64,000 bases of DNA from Solen grandis (Eukaryota > Mollusca > Bivalvia > Adapedonta > Solenidae), in the NCBI GenBank assembly GCA_021229015.1, contig CM037782.1, positions 58,773,518-58,837,517 of the forward strand, written 5' to 3'. The notes under the pieces are model-generated. The model saw only the letters and a list, made by a program, of their open reading frames with translations. It made no database searches and had not been told where the DNA came from. The translations under genes were made by a program, and so were the position numbers. Every line of letters begins with the position of its first letter. Positions within the stretch are counted from its first letter, which is position 1. Below are positions 47,350-59,299 of this stretch, piece after piece.

Positions 47350-47586
47350 TCAGACCAGTCTGACTTTTCCCGAAAAACAGAAACATCCTCCCCGTGGTCC
47401 AAATCTGCACCTGCCCCTAACCTCTTCGCATGAATTCACCCTTCGACCAAACCACCTATTATACCTGACAACTCCAACACAGGCACCATGTCTCTTGAAA
47501 CACATCCGCTTCCGGCGACCGTGCGCAGTCTCAATGAAGCAAAGTGCAATAAGGGCAAAGACGAGCAAAACCGCTATTTTCCTCAT
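47350..47586 (-). CDS. Cationic six-cysteine secreted peptide, paralogue 2 (defensin-like, unassigned family)
   Basis: The ORF encodes 78 residues, the same length as paralogue 1, with no gap in the alignment. The signal peptide (residues 1-23) differs at 5 of 23 positions. The mature part differs at about 20 of 55, yet all six Cys and the spacing C-X6-C-X16-C-X6-C-X7-C-X1-C are kept. Invariant blocks are RKRMC, RHGACVGVV and the CRFG around the fourth Cys. It has about sixteen Lys/Arg and one pair of Glu just after the third Cys, so it is slightly less basic than paralogue 1, and it has more aromatic residues near its C-terminus. An export and host-defence role is inferred, as for paralogue 1. 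Both copies being intact inside a decaying repeat landscape argues that both are real genes. Sequence divergence suggests they do not have identical targets. Confidence 0.85.
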   Translation of the reverse strand: MRKIAVLLVFALIALCFIETAHGRRKRMCFKRHGACVGVVRYNRWFGRRVNSCEEVRGRCRFGPRGGCFCFSGKVRLV

Positions 47587-47622
47587 ATTGACTACTCTTG
47601 CTGTTTACCAAGGACTTATGGT

Positions 47623-47642
47623 CTGAAACGATATAAAAAAGG
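47623..47642 (-). promoter_or_regulatory. Splice acceptor or TATA-like site upstream of peptide gene 2
   Basis: On the minus strand ccttttttatatcgtttcag, at the same distance from the ATG as in gene 1. The change from tttag to ttcag keeps an acceptor AG, and the TTTTATATC core is also unchanged, so both readings remain open. Confidence 0.45.
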
Positions 47643-47965
47643 AATATGTTGATTTTAAAGCCAATGTAAAAATCGTCATAATGTGTTCATGTAAACATAC
47701 GATGAACTAGAACGTGTGTTTATTACGTATCTACACCTGTGATCTGTCATCTTGTCAAAGAATGTTTATTCCTTCTTTGCAATATTCTTTTAACTCTAGC
47801 AGACAGTTGCTTGTTAGATGTTCAAGCTGCATGCGAGAAATGTCCGGACATTATCTGAAACATTCAGATTAAACAGTCGCATATACTGTTCATCTAATCA
47901 TTTAACAAGTAATCGTATTTCGGTGGGAATAATGTTAAATTCTCTTTTGAGATAATAATTCGATG

Positions 47966-48285
47966 ACGGTCTCCGACGACAGAGGGTTTTAGGCGTCCGC
48001 CTCAGTGCAAGAGATTGTGGGTTCGATCCCTGGCCACGACATACCAAAGTCGTTAAAAATGGTACTAGTAAAGCTCCTTTGCTTGTCGCTCAGCATATAA
48101 GGGTAGTTCTAGGACTGGTTGGTCCAGTGTCAGGAAAATGTGAATGAGTGTGGTATCATGCCACATGTCTAGGTCGCGATACTGTAGTGTGACAGCATTA
48201 TATCGGTCCCAAGTAGAAATAGTCTACAAATGACCGAAATACTGTCGGTGGGACATTAAAACCCAACAAACAAACAAATATACTT
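47966..48285 (+). repeat. SINE2, most complete copy
   Basis: A tRNA-like head with gggttttaggcgtccgcctcagtg (A-box side) and gtgggttcgatccctgg (a good B box), a body with ctcagcatataaggg, ggttggtccagtgtcagg, atcatgccacatgtc, gacagcattatatcggtcccaagtag and tactgtcggtgggacattaaaaccc, and an (AACA)n-type tail. It is shared with unit A, so it predates the duplication. Confidence 0.88.
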
Positions 48286-48498
48286 CGATTCTATAATCAT
48301 AATTCCATTTTTGTAGGTTTCCTACTTCATTGTTTGAGCTCTGGACATAAGATAAATATCAGAATATAGCCGACGCGTATGTTTATAACCCGATGACCCA
48401 GCGAAAGTTCAAGGATTTAAGCTATATCAAATTCATTTAAAGTAAATGGTAAAGTTACAAATTACATATAACATGTATTCTTTCTTGTTTACAGCAGG

Positions 48499-48537
<39 letters not shown>

Positions 48538-49170
48538 GGGGAGGAGGGAGACTTTGAAATTAATATAAGATGCGTTTTTATAAGTTACTGCCATCTACTA
48601 TCATGCTTTCTTCATTATTATAACGTTTTGGCGTTTGATCTTGTGAAAGTATTTTTTTTTATAAAAGGACAATATTTCTGTCTTTATTTTTATTAAGTTT
48701 ATATTCCTATATCTGGAAATAAATCCATTAGTTTTTTTAACAAACACCATCTTATATACATGTAAGTTTTTAAATTCTGAAACTGAAAAATGTACTCAAT
48801 TTGTATGCTGATGATGACGTATTTTGTAAAAAAGATAAATTATCAGAAAAAGTATAGGGTCAACAAAAGACCATGTATTTATAAAGGGTTTACTATGAAG
48901 GAATATAAATTTGCATTATATTATGTAAGAATTAGAACTTGATTTAATTAGTCCTAAAATACATGAGATCTGTTTCGTATCGAACAAGGCACGGCAAATG
49001 CGTGCGCTTCGATGCTTTACATTTTAAGGTAATTAGATATCTAGACTTTATCTTAATTAAACGGCAAACAACGTTTATCTTGCCGAAGCATAAAAGCTTG
49101 ATACATTTTGAATATCGAAACAATGTTTGTCTCAGTCAGTAGTTTTAGCCTGGCAATCAAACTATTTAAG

Positions 49171-49745
49171 CGGTAAGAAATAAACAAGACCGTTCAAACT
49201 GAACTGTTACTTCGCTTCCCCTATTAAATAAGTTAATTTTTAATAAACATGTTTAGTTAATGCTATAGAGTTAACAAGATGGAGAATTTCAATACGTTGC
49301 TAAGATCTTCTTTTAACCCTTTACCTCGTGAATTGTCATGTACAAATTTATGACTTGCTAGAGGGAACAGTCTGATCTGGGTTTACTCTGTTTGCCAGGG
49401 CGTCAATACGCGTCCATATGAGTAAAGGGCTAAGTATTGAAATATTTTGTATATTATCCCAGATCTATATGTATACATAAAATTATAATGTATAGGTCTA
49501 GATCATTAATTGGTTCAGTTATTTTATCTTTCTCATCTTCATCATCATCATCACGGTCACAATTATAAACATCATCATCATCATCATCATCATTGCTGTC
49601 GTCGACGCTGTCGTCGTCCTGATAGTTTTCAATCACAATAAGGAAGTATAAAACTATGAAGGCTCGACAGGGGTTTGGGGAGGAACAATGAGTTTGAGCC
49701 TTAAAGCGCAGTGAAGTATTTCTCGATCACACGGGACCGGTCGAT
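49171..49745 (+). other. Insertion private to unit B
   Basis: Unit A joins directly here (ctatttaag then tctcatctttat, about 26118). The extra ~575 bases in B include a MITE-like element and a (CAT)n run at 49537-49592. Confidence 0.7.
49313..49433 (+). mobile_element. MITE-like element, TTAACCCTTT termini
   Basis: The left end ttaaccctttacctc and right end gagtaaagggctaa are imperfect inverted repeats. They resemble the TTAA-flanked element at 61731-61972. The right TTAA is altered. Confidence 0.5.
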
Positions 49746-50224
49746 TCTCATCTTTATTAAAATTATTACATTTAAAGGTAAATATTACAATCGTTTCTCA
49801 ACCACATACTGAAGAGTGAAAAGCACTTAAGTTCACCAGATATTTGCTTCAAGTGTCCAAGGCCACTGACTGTGGTGTCTAAACGTCGCATAACAAAAAT
49901 GAAATGCTTGAATATCACGGACCTCATTTCCACATCTACCGTACATAAAAGATCTCGGCTAAAAGCAGCAGTATTCCTTTTTAGGTTAAACTAGTATAAT
50001 TATTTTTGCGTAGATAAGAACCCTCTTTATTCAAAAGGGGTTTCTTTTCATAAGCAATCAAGTGTCTCCAAACCATGAACTCATGTCTGTTTAATCAAAG
50101 ATTCAAATGTGGATATAAATGGATTCGTAGTGAATTAAAACACATACTATCATTTCACAGCGTTTAGCTTCCTTTCTTCTCTTGATATATTTGGTTCTTA
50201 CAGTTTTGACATTATTTTTATTTC

Positions 50225-51310
50225 TTCAGATAATTCACCTCTAACATAATAATTTCAGATCATCCTGCTCTAACATGATAACATCAGATCATACAGCTCT
50301 AACATGATAACATCAGATCATACAGCTCTTACATGATAATTTAGATCATACAGCTCTTACATGATAATTTCAGATCATACAGCTCTTACATGATAATTTT
50401 AGATCATACAGCTCTTACATGATAACATCAGATCATACAGCTCTTACATGATAATATTAGATCATACAGCTCTAACATGATAACATCAGATCATACAGCT
50501 CTTACATGATAATTTAGATCATACAGCTCTTACATGATAATTTTAGATCATACAGCTCTTACATGATAATATTAGATCATACAGTTCGAACAAAAATTTC
50601 GGATCATACAAGTCTAACATGATAATTTCAAATCATACAGCTCTGACATGATAATTTCAGATCATTCAGCTCTGACATGATAATTTCAGATCATTCAGCT
50701 CTTACATGATAATTTCGGATCATTCAGCTCTTACATGATAATTTCAGATCATGCAGCTCTTACATGATAATTTCGGATCATACAGCTCTGACATGATGAT
50801 TTCGGATCATGCAGCTCTGACATGATAATTTCGGATCATGCAGCTCTGACATGATAATTTCGGATCATGCAGCTCTGACATGATAATTTCGGATCATACA
50901 GCTCTTACATGATGATTTCTGATAATACAGCTCTTACATGATAATTTCAGGTCATACAGCTCTGACATGATAATTTCGGATCATACAGCTCTGACATGAT
51001 TATTTCGGATCATACAGCTCTTACATGACAATTTCGGATCATTTAGCTCTTACATGATAATTTCGGATCATTTAGCTCTTACATGATAATTTCAGATCAT
51101 ACAGCTCTGACATGATAATTTCAGATCATACAGCTCTGACATGATAATTTCAGGTCATACAGCTCTTACATGATAATTTCAGGTCATACAGCTTACATGA
51201 TAATATTAGATCATACATTTCGAACAAAAGTTTCGGATCATACAGGTCTAACATGATAATTTCAAACCATACAGGTCTGACATGATAATTTCAGATCATA
51301 CATTTCTGAC
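50225..51310 (+). repeat. 29-bp minisatellite, about 37 units
   Basis: Units of the type gatcatacagctcttacatgataatttc with a 29-base period. Variants (ctctaac / ctcttac / ctctgac; atcag / ttcgg) form runs, as in unequal exchange. Unit A has only one or two degenerate units at about 26650-26715. Stops in the frames exclude a coding repeat. Confidence 0.95.
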
Positions 51311-52190
51311 AGGACATGTAAGTTCCAGAACGTTTTGTTATATAAAACGATCATGCTGACTGTAAACTGCAACTGCAACTTGGTTTTTGTAAACACGGAA
51401 ATGATTTTTTTGTGTGTGTGTGTGTGTGGGGGGGGGGGGTATTTATTTATTTATTTCATTATCTCTAAAGAAAGAAATGTAAGCATTTCTCAAACAGAAT
51501 GATTCAAGGGAAAGGCAAATAACGTCACCTCTCAAACTAACCCTTTATTTTAACAAATCACATAGTTCAATGAAGTTATGTTTATGCCTTTATATTTATT
51601 TCTTTTATATTTGGTATACATTAAAACCTTATTACATTTATCTAAAACATACTGAATGTTGTATCGGATATAGACAGAAATTAAAATTAGTACTTGCATT
51701 ATATTAAAAACAACATTTTGAGCAATAGCAAATACTATTTTAGAGCGATTAGAGAGAGAGAGAGCGAGAGAGAGAGAACACATACCTTTCAATAACATAC
51801 AAGCAAATAAACCTTAATGTGAAAAGCATAAAGCAATACCAGTGTTACATAATTTAACTAAGCTATTCAATCATTCATTCAAACGTTAAACCGCCTATAC
51901 TCACAGAAGTATGTATGTGTTTAACAATTCCTTTCTCAATCCGGAAGTAGAACAGTAACGTAGTCGAATTGCAATGAGGCCGCTGTCCAGATTTCAGCTG
52001 TAATATAAGGCTTCTTATCACCCACACATGTAGACTACGGTGACGCATACTGGACAAAACACAACCTATCGTTATCCTACTGAAAGGCTTTCTCTCGCGA
52101 AAGTTCTGAGATGGGGGGTCTGGTTTAGAACCTATGATGTGGAGGGGCAAAATTGTCGTGAATAGTTGTGTATAACAATAGATATAAAAG

Positions 52191-52450
52191 AGAGGAGAGG
52201 CAGTGAGGCGATAATAATCGTCTTAATCCTCGTTTGTCTTTCTTAAATCTCGCGCGACGAAGCGACATGCGAGTTTCGACGGGGAACACCAGGTGACAAT
52301 GCGAGGATATAAAACCTCGCGAGGATTTATAAAAACCTCGCGTTGTCTCTCTGTCGCGTGCTGTAGATTGAAACAAATTCCCATTTCGAGATATTTAAGA
52401 AAGGCATGGGAGGATTATGATAATTTTCGTCCTAAAATCCTCGCGAGTAC
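52191..52450 (+). repeat. Imperfect inverted repeat with palindromic cctcgcgagg centre
   Basis: The left arm (taatcctcgtttgtctttcttaaatctcgcg, then acaatgcgaggatataaaacctcgcgagg) is mirrored by the right arm (cctcgcgttgtctctctgtcgcg, then atatttaagaaaggcatgggaggatta). It resembles a foldback MITE. It is GC-richer than its surroundings. Confidence 0.55.
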
Positions 52451-52535
52451 TGTTATATTTTGTATGTATATATATATTTGGAAATGTTGTCGCGTGACAT
52501 AATATGCCAGATCTGGACACCATAATTCATTCATT

Positions 52536-52596
52536 GAAAGCCAGAAGGGGCTACCAACCTTATTTTTATATATGCTGATAGCCCCTTCTGGTTTTC
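52536..52596 (+). repeat. Hairpin
   Basis: gaaagccagaaggggcta (52536-52553) pairs with tagccccttctggttttc (52579-52596) with one mismatch and a loop of about 25 bases. Possibly a small foldback element. Confidence 0.8.
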
Positions 52597-53640
52597 AACG
52601 GAGGAATTGTGTGTCGTATAAGCGTCACTGCATATTGCTTTTTAAATTCCTTTAATTCTTATTCAACCTCAAGCAGTCAGCAAGTAAAAGAAGGTCATTT
52701 TCAAAGAGAGACCTTCCATTCAGATCTCAAAATGAATTATTTTTAAATCTTTTGAAATAAACCGGATCTAAATTCGACAACTGTATCCATTACCATTTGC
52801 CTATACATTAATTCGGTAACCACATGCTATTTTTGTTCCAACATACGTACTTGTTTTAAATTGTAATGTTGAAACAAATTGTTTTTCTCTGACATAGTAA
52901 GATACGGCTGTAATGGGGTTGTCCAATATTATCAAGAGTGATAAATTGTTTACAGAAAGTAACATACTAACTTTTAAATATGTTCCAATAATGATAAAGT
53001 GCAATGAACATTTCGATTACCGTTTCGCATTGACCGTCAGAAGACGCAATATACCTCATGGCACGATTTTTATATATAATCGCCCTAGATGTAAATCTCC
53101 TAAGGGATACTGAGGGTTCAGTGTGAAGTCGACAACAATTTTTGGGATAATTTGACGTTGACTGCAAAGGCTAACGTAATACACACTAAGGTTAACGAAA
53201 TGCACACTATAGTTAATATCATTCACACCCAAATTTAAGTCATTCACGTGTCAGTTAAGGGCATCTGTACTTAAGGATATTTTAAGCGGCATTCATATTA
53301 TGTGAGTACTGCTGATTATGCTTCACGCCATACTGCTATAAAACTGCACAGAATACCAATAATTTAGTCATGAAGACATTATTGAACTTTTCTTTTACGC
53401 GTTGCTCTTTGAAAATATATGTGTTTCTATTACCACAAGCAAAAGAAAAATGCGAAAGCACCTAATGCATGTAGAAAAGGAAAAGATAGATTATCGGTAT
53501 TCCTTATAAGGGAGACATTGGTGGAATATTCTGTTCAAATTCATCGAGACCAGAGTCTTAAAATATGTAGTTTGGCTCAATATTATTCACATTTTATGAA
53601 CTTCCACTAAAATCTTCTTCTCGAGTACCCCGCATTATAT
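52597..53640. other. Gene-free stretch replacing the satellite array of unit A
   Basis: This lies between P2 and P3 of unit B. Unit A has the 156-bp array at this place. It holds a few degenerate ~33-bp stretches near 53170-53260 (cacactaagg/atagttaa) and no supported gene. Confidence 0.5.
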
Positions 53641-56600
53641 TATGACACATGAACTAAACAAAGCACCTGTATCCTTTGAATCTGATAGTCGTTTTATATA
53701 CAGCAGACGTTTTAACTTCAATTTCCCCCCTTTGCCCATCGCCAACATTTATGCTACTTTTAAAAACTGGAATATAACCGTTATAATTATGGAATTAACA
53801 ATCACCGACGTCAATGTTTTTTTTATAAATATGCCATTTATTCTTGCTTTTCTAGCGCCTTTCCTATATCTTTTATATTTCTCAGCTTCGGTCGCATTTT
53901 AGTAGCCTAAATTATATAACGTGACGTCAATTAAGGCTTTCGGTGGAGCTTATCTTATGTAGCGGGAAATCAAAAACAGGGTTTGCTTATTTGCATAATT
54001 ACGATAGCCGATTTAACGGTATTGTATTACTCCGCGGTACAATAGATAGAATGTATTACTGAAAATACTGCTGAAGCTTTGATTGTCGATTTGACGCCAC
54101 GAAGTCGTATAATTTATAGTTTCAATTCGGCGCTTTTTTAAACTAGGCATTCAGAAAACTTTTACAACAATGACAGGAGAACAGCTTAACCTCTGCGTTG
54201 AATGATAAAAAATACCATTCATGCATATGTTACCGATATTATGATCTTAAAATGATTGTTATCCCTTCCCCTTCCTCTTAATATCTTGATATATGATAAT
54301 GGTCAGCGTGCAACGAACCAAAATGTTTCTATATCCTTCTTATCAAACATTACGTGAAATAAAGTGTGATAAACGAAAGTACATTATTCAAAACATTTAA
54401 TGTTAAAAAAGAGAGATGTAAACAACGTCGTGTGATCTATGTTGGACTATTTTTATTATGACATCATGTAACTGTATGCTCTTGTATCGTTTATTTGTAG
54501 TAGCGATAGCAGTAAAAGTGTTTTGTTGCATTGGTAGTGCCGGAAGTAGTTGCAATAGATGTAGTAGTTTGCTGTTGTAGTAATTGGTAGTAGTGGTAGT
54601 TATTGTTGTGGCAGTAATATTATGTGATAGTAGTAGTAATAGTTATACTAGATGCCGTAGTGGGGGTGGCAGAAATGAGGGTGTCGAAGTAGAAGTAGAG
54701 AAGCAGTTGGTTTTATCGTTATGGCTGAGAAAAAGAGGATAATGAAAAAGAAATACAAATGATTAAATATGATTAATTTCAGGGCTATCCCAGTTATTCA
54801 CGATATAGGTCTAATGTACTCTTCAATCTTGAAAATGTGTTTATATCCGGTGTTACTTAAGACAGTTGTTATTGGATCATATAATATGATAACAGTACTT
54901 TAAATGAAACGTTCTTGGGGGTTTTAAAATCAGATAAAATTACTTGTTTACCCATTCATGAGCTTGTCTGAATTTATCAGCATGTCTTATGACGTATTAC
55001 AGATACCCAGTACACAAGCAATGTAATATTAGCTGCATCGTGATACGCAATATCTCAACATTGAAATCCGGCAGTTCGTCGAATTGACGATAACCGATCC
55101 TTTTTGGAATAAATTTTTTTTCGTTGAAAGGTCAGAATGTATAACGATTTACAGGAAAACTGTTTTACCGTATAGGACAGATTCTACAGGCAACAACGAA
55201 CAGAAGCGAGTGAATGCTCTCCTATCGTCTGTAGAAATGTTTAGTATATTCTATCCGACGTAGAAGTGACCATTTTCGCTTTTGTCAAATATATCGATCT
55301 ACACTAAATGACTTTGAAAACGAATCGACTTGGAAATTTTGTTTTTAAAAAATGATTTTATAATTTTTTAGATATGCAATGATACGTATTTCAGGAATAT
55401 ATCGGTTCATGATTTATGTTATCACTCAAGATTGTCGATTTTTCCTTAAAATAGCAAATTAACTTGAAATATATTTATACATGAGGCGGTAATTAAGGTC
55501 CCAAGTATAGTGTGTATATAGCAAAACAGGAAATAGAAAAGTGTTTTATTAAAAACAGCTGATAAATTTTAATTTGCAGAGTTTTTAACTGCCAGCAAAT
55601 TTTGGGTGACCGCTAACTTATATTTAAATGTGATTAACAGCAACCACACCAACAAGAAAAGCTCAAGAATAGAACAAATAGAACTCGGGCACATATCCAT
55701 CATTGAACAATGTATTGACAGCAAGTCAACGAGTACTTCCCGAAAACCGTATCTACATGCTGTTTTAAAATGTCACACATTGTTCAATGGAAAATAAACA
55801 TACATTTGAGATTTTTCCCCAGTCATTGACTGGTCAGTTTAAATCAGCGAATTTTACTCAGTATTGCATATCCCCTAGTGAAATTGTCTATAGAAATAAT
55901 ATTTTCTTCAGTTGGTTTGGAGGGAAGAATGTATGGATGGACAGGTAGACGGTTACATTACATTATTATTTGTAGATGGCAGATATTTATTACAAAATAC
56001 AAGAGTATACGAGAGATACAGAAAGGATTGAACTGGAAGCTAAGAGCTTATTGTATATGTTGTTCCTACTAAGATAATAAATACAAGTGTAACGTGTACT
56101 GAAGTGTAATAAAACCTAAGGCCGAAATCTCATCATTTTACCTTGATAATCGAGCTAAATTCTTACGATACTTCCTTTTAAAACATATGATTAAAACCTC
56201 ATACACTTGTGTTTAAATAAACAATAGTCTGAGTGGTAAAACTACAGCAAAGAACTAGTCAGAGCGGCGAAACTGTATCAAAATTAAATATATCTATCTA
56301 AGCGGCCAAAATTAAGTAATATACAAAATATATAAACCGTTAAAATGAAAACTATGATACATGTATATGAATTTTCCCTAGGTCTATCCTGCTAGATGAT
56401 TTTAACCAATGATTTCACAATGATTTATAAAAACGAAAAAAAATACAAACAATCAATTAATGTTTGCAAGCACTTTGATCTTCTTGACCAACTGTTTAGG
56501 CTCAATCTTGCCGAATATACACAACTGAAGAAGATCAATTATATAAATTATATATTTCTCAAATATAAAACTACAAACCAATGAAACTAATAGAGGAACC

Positions 56601-57573
56601 ACAGTGTTAAAAACTCAAACTCAACAACCTAGTGAAATGCTGCAATTTTAACCACGAATCAAAATAAAGATATATGATCGAACCAAGTTATCTATTGTTG
56701 TAAACAGGTCAGGTATATTCAGGGAAACAGTGACAACCTATATGTCCAATATATAAGTATATTTATTTATTAACAGTCGAAACTAAACATCTCAAATAAC
56801 CATACGTTTGAATACCAACATATGAAAATGTCTGCTTCTCTTTAATGGAGAAGGCCTAAAACGGCAAAGAGATATCCTTCTGAGCCCTTATTATCGCAAT
56901 GATTACCGGTATGTAAATAGAGCCACCTTTCCGATATTCCTGTAACTGCTCTCAACCTTAACCAAAACTATATGATATCCCGCTGTCCCGTCATTGACGG
57001 CTCAAACATTAACCCGAACCTTTTGCAGCAATTTGGTATAACACTTGTATAATATACTTCAGTAAATGACCAAATCAGCCACAGTGAACCAACATGAACT
57101 GATACTATTCACAAGAGCATACATTGACCTAACTAAATATAATAAATATAAAAATATAAAATCTGATATCACCCATAATTCAAAACCAATTTCGCCACAT
57201 ATAAGTGAATTCAGAGGTTTAATGATTATCTCACGTTTAAGAGACTAGATATGTAATTGTGATGCAGGTACTGTTGAAATGGATTTGTTAATGCATGGGG
57301 TTAGTCAGGGCAATATCAACCGTCGAAACGTTTTGATTGTCTGATATAGAGGTAAATAACATGCACTGATAAAGGTAGGAGCCCATGAGACATCCGTGGT
57401 GGTATAAGCAAAGTAAAATTAGAATCATATCGTGAGTTGACCACAGGTACATGATAACACGAGAATTATAACGCGATAGTATTATGTTGACATTGCAAAA
57501 ATCATGAAATTAAAATTAAAAAAATATTACGATAATATTGCGATATAACGATTGCGAAAACAAGACAGTACCA
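53641..57573 (+). repeat. Segmental duplication unit B, segment P3
   Basis: Colinear with 29016-33230 (unit A). Homology is still running when the assembly gap begins, after gcgatagtattatgttgacattgcaaaaatcatgaaatt, so the true end is hidden. Confidence 0.85.
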
Positions 57574-57673
57574 NNNNNNNNNNNNNNNNNNNNNNNNNNN
57601 NNNNNNNNNNNNNNNNNNNNNNNNNNNNNNNNNNNNNNNNNNNNNNNNNNNNNNNNNNNNNNNNNNNNNNNNN
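57574..57673. other. Assembly gap (100 N)
   Basis: Placeholder-length run of N inside the end of unit B. Confidence 0.99.
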
Positions 57674-57795
57674 TATAACTAAGAATTGGTGCAAATCACA
57701 CTCAAAAAATTGACTTGTATTAAAAAAATACATGCATACTTTTGGTGCACAAACCAGATGAGAAATACATGAAAACAACACTCCCATGCTAATGG

Positions 57796-57927
57796 ACGTT
57801 TGTGAAAACGATAGGTCCAAAAATGTGGAATGAATTACCTCTTAGTCTGAGAGAATGTGAATCTGTAGAAATTTTCAAAATACAACTGAAATCATTTTAC
57901 TTCAAGGACTATTTTGCACTGTTTTAA
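57796..57927 (+). pseudogene. LINE 3'-end fragment
   Basis: The frame reads TFVKTIGPKMWNELPLSL, then a Glu-rich helix SVEIFKIQLKSF and a stop at 57925-57927. This is the characteristic last stretch of many LINE polyproteins ('GPKxWNxLPxxLR...SxxxFKxxLK'). Everything before it is broken by stops and the gap. Confidence 0.75.
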
Positions 57928-59299
57928 GTGACACTAACAGCATTGCTGACTGTTCCTTATATAGTTCTATGTATGTGTGTATATCTCATCAGTTTTTATC
58001 ATATCAACGCCATTGAATATATATTTTATATGTAGAAATAGGCGTTCAATCAAATTTGCAAGTTTCAAGTCTCAAATCGCACAATCATGCATACAAACAA
58101 CATAATTGGATATTCACACAAATCAAAATCATTATTATGTTGATTTTCCAGAGGGAAATAATACAATAAACAATTAAAATCACTTATTCAATATTTCGGC
58201 AAAAGTTTGCCTTTCTCAAGAAATATTGAATAAGAGTGAATTTAATTGTTCATAGTATACAAAATCATAATATTCTTAAAATTCTATAAAACCAATCATA
58301 AATACAGACTCAATAAATAAAGTTTAGTCATACTTTTTGTCAAAATACTCTCATTGTTTACATTTTTCATTGAAGATGGCCTGTAATCAGAAAAAAATTG
58401 AATTTGAAAAACTGTCGCCAAATCAAAATTTATTTATCTGCCACATCATCTGTTTATTACAGTCACACAATAGGTCTATGGATAACATAAGAAAATTAAT
58501 GAATATATGCAGAATATGCAAATATGATATTTTTGTAACCAATGGGATGAACTTCAGTAAAACCTTCTTTCTTATTCATGCAGTGTAGAAGTTGTCAATG
58601 AGTATGTACAGATTGCATCTCTTAAAAATTCTGCAACATGCAATTTTGCTTTTACTGTCTGAAGAATATACTACATTTGGAAAAATAATGGACCTTTAAC
58701 GCCATAAATATACATGTATGATTTGGTGCATTGAAATACATGTAACATATTTAAACTTTATTTGTTCAGCATGTTATTTCAAATACCAGAACCAAGCATA
58801 GACATTTGCTGTCCCTTTCCTTCCTATTTAGTTTCAATATAGGAAGTATATACCAGTGTCGGAAAACCCACAAACATTCATTCTGTTACCCCATATGTTG
58901 CCCATGGGATTATTAGTTAGCATTTGCTCATTATCGATTATTTGAAAAGCCGCGCCTCTATTTTAGCCCAACTTGCTAGTGGGCATATTTGGACCATAGA
59001 AACTCTCATACTTATGACACTTAGACAAAACCTATACCAACTTACAGATTTTAGATCTCCAAACGAAGAGTACTCATGCATTTGTGTATAAGCAGCATTT
59101 TGACTGGGTGACATACCTCTTATGAATATCCTTATAACAATAATGTGCAAGCCAAGTATCCCACAGCTGACAGATGTAAAGGCAGCCATGATGACATCAT
59201 TTTTGCATTTATAATATGAAGTCACAGTCAGAACATTAATTATCAGCATCATATTTTATCATTTGATTGTTGAAATGTTGGTAGTAAAAGAATCACTTT
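57928..59299. other. Gene-free stretch
   Basis: A small hairpin lies at about 58188-58229 (attcaatatttc / gaaatattgaat). Two frames of 83 and 104 codons (58337-58588 plus, 59252-58938 minus) have no recognisable feature. Confidence 0.45.

Larger units (their letters stand above)
47150..52190 (+). repeat. Segmental duplication unit B, segment P2 (contains peptide gene 2)
   Basis: Colinear with 23440-27400. It is longer because of an insertion at about 49171-49745 and the 29-bp array at 50225-51310. The (GA)n tract at 48502-48534 matches the one at 25474 in unit A. Confidence 0.85.

Noticed and set aside
50225..51310. Regular 29-bp repeats that might suggest a CRISPR array
   Set aside because: The units are contiguous with no unique spacers, and the surroundings are animal DNA. 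It is a minisatellite.
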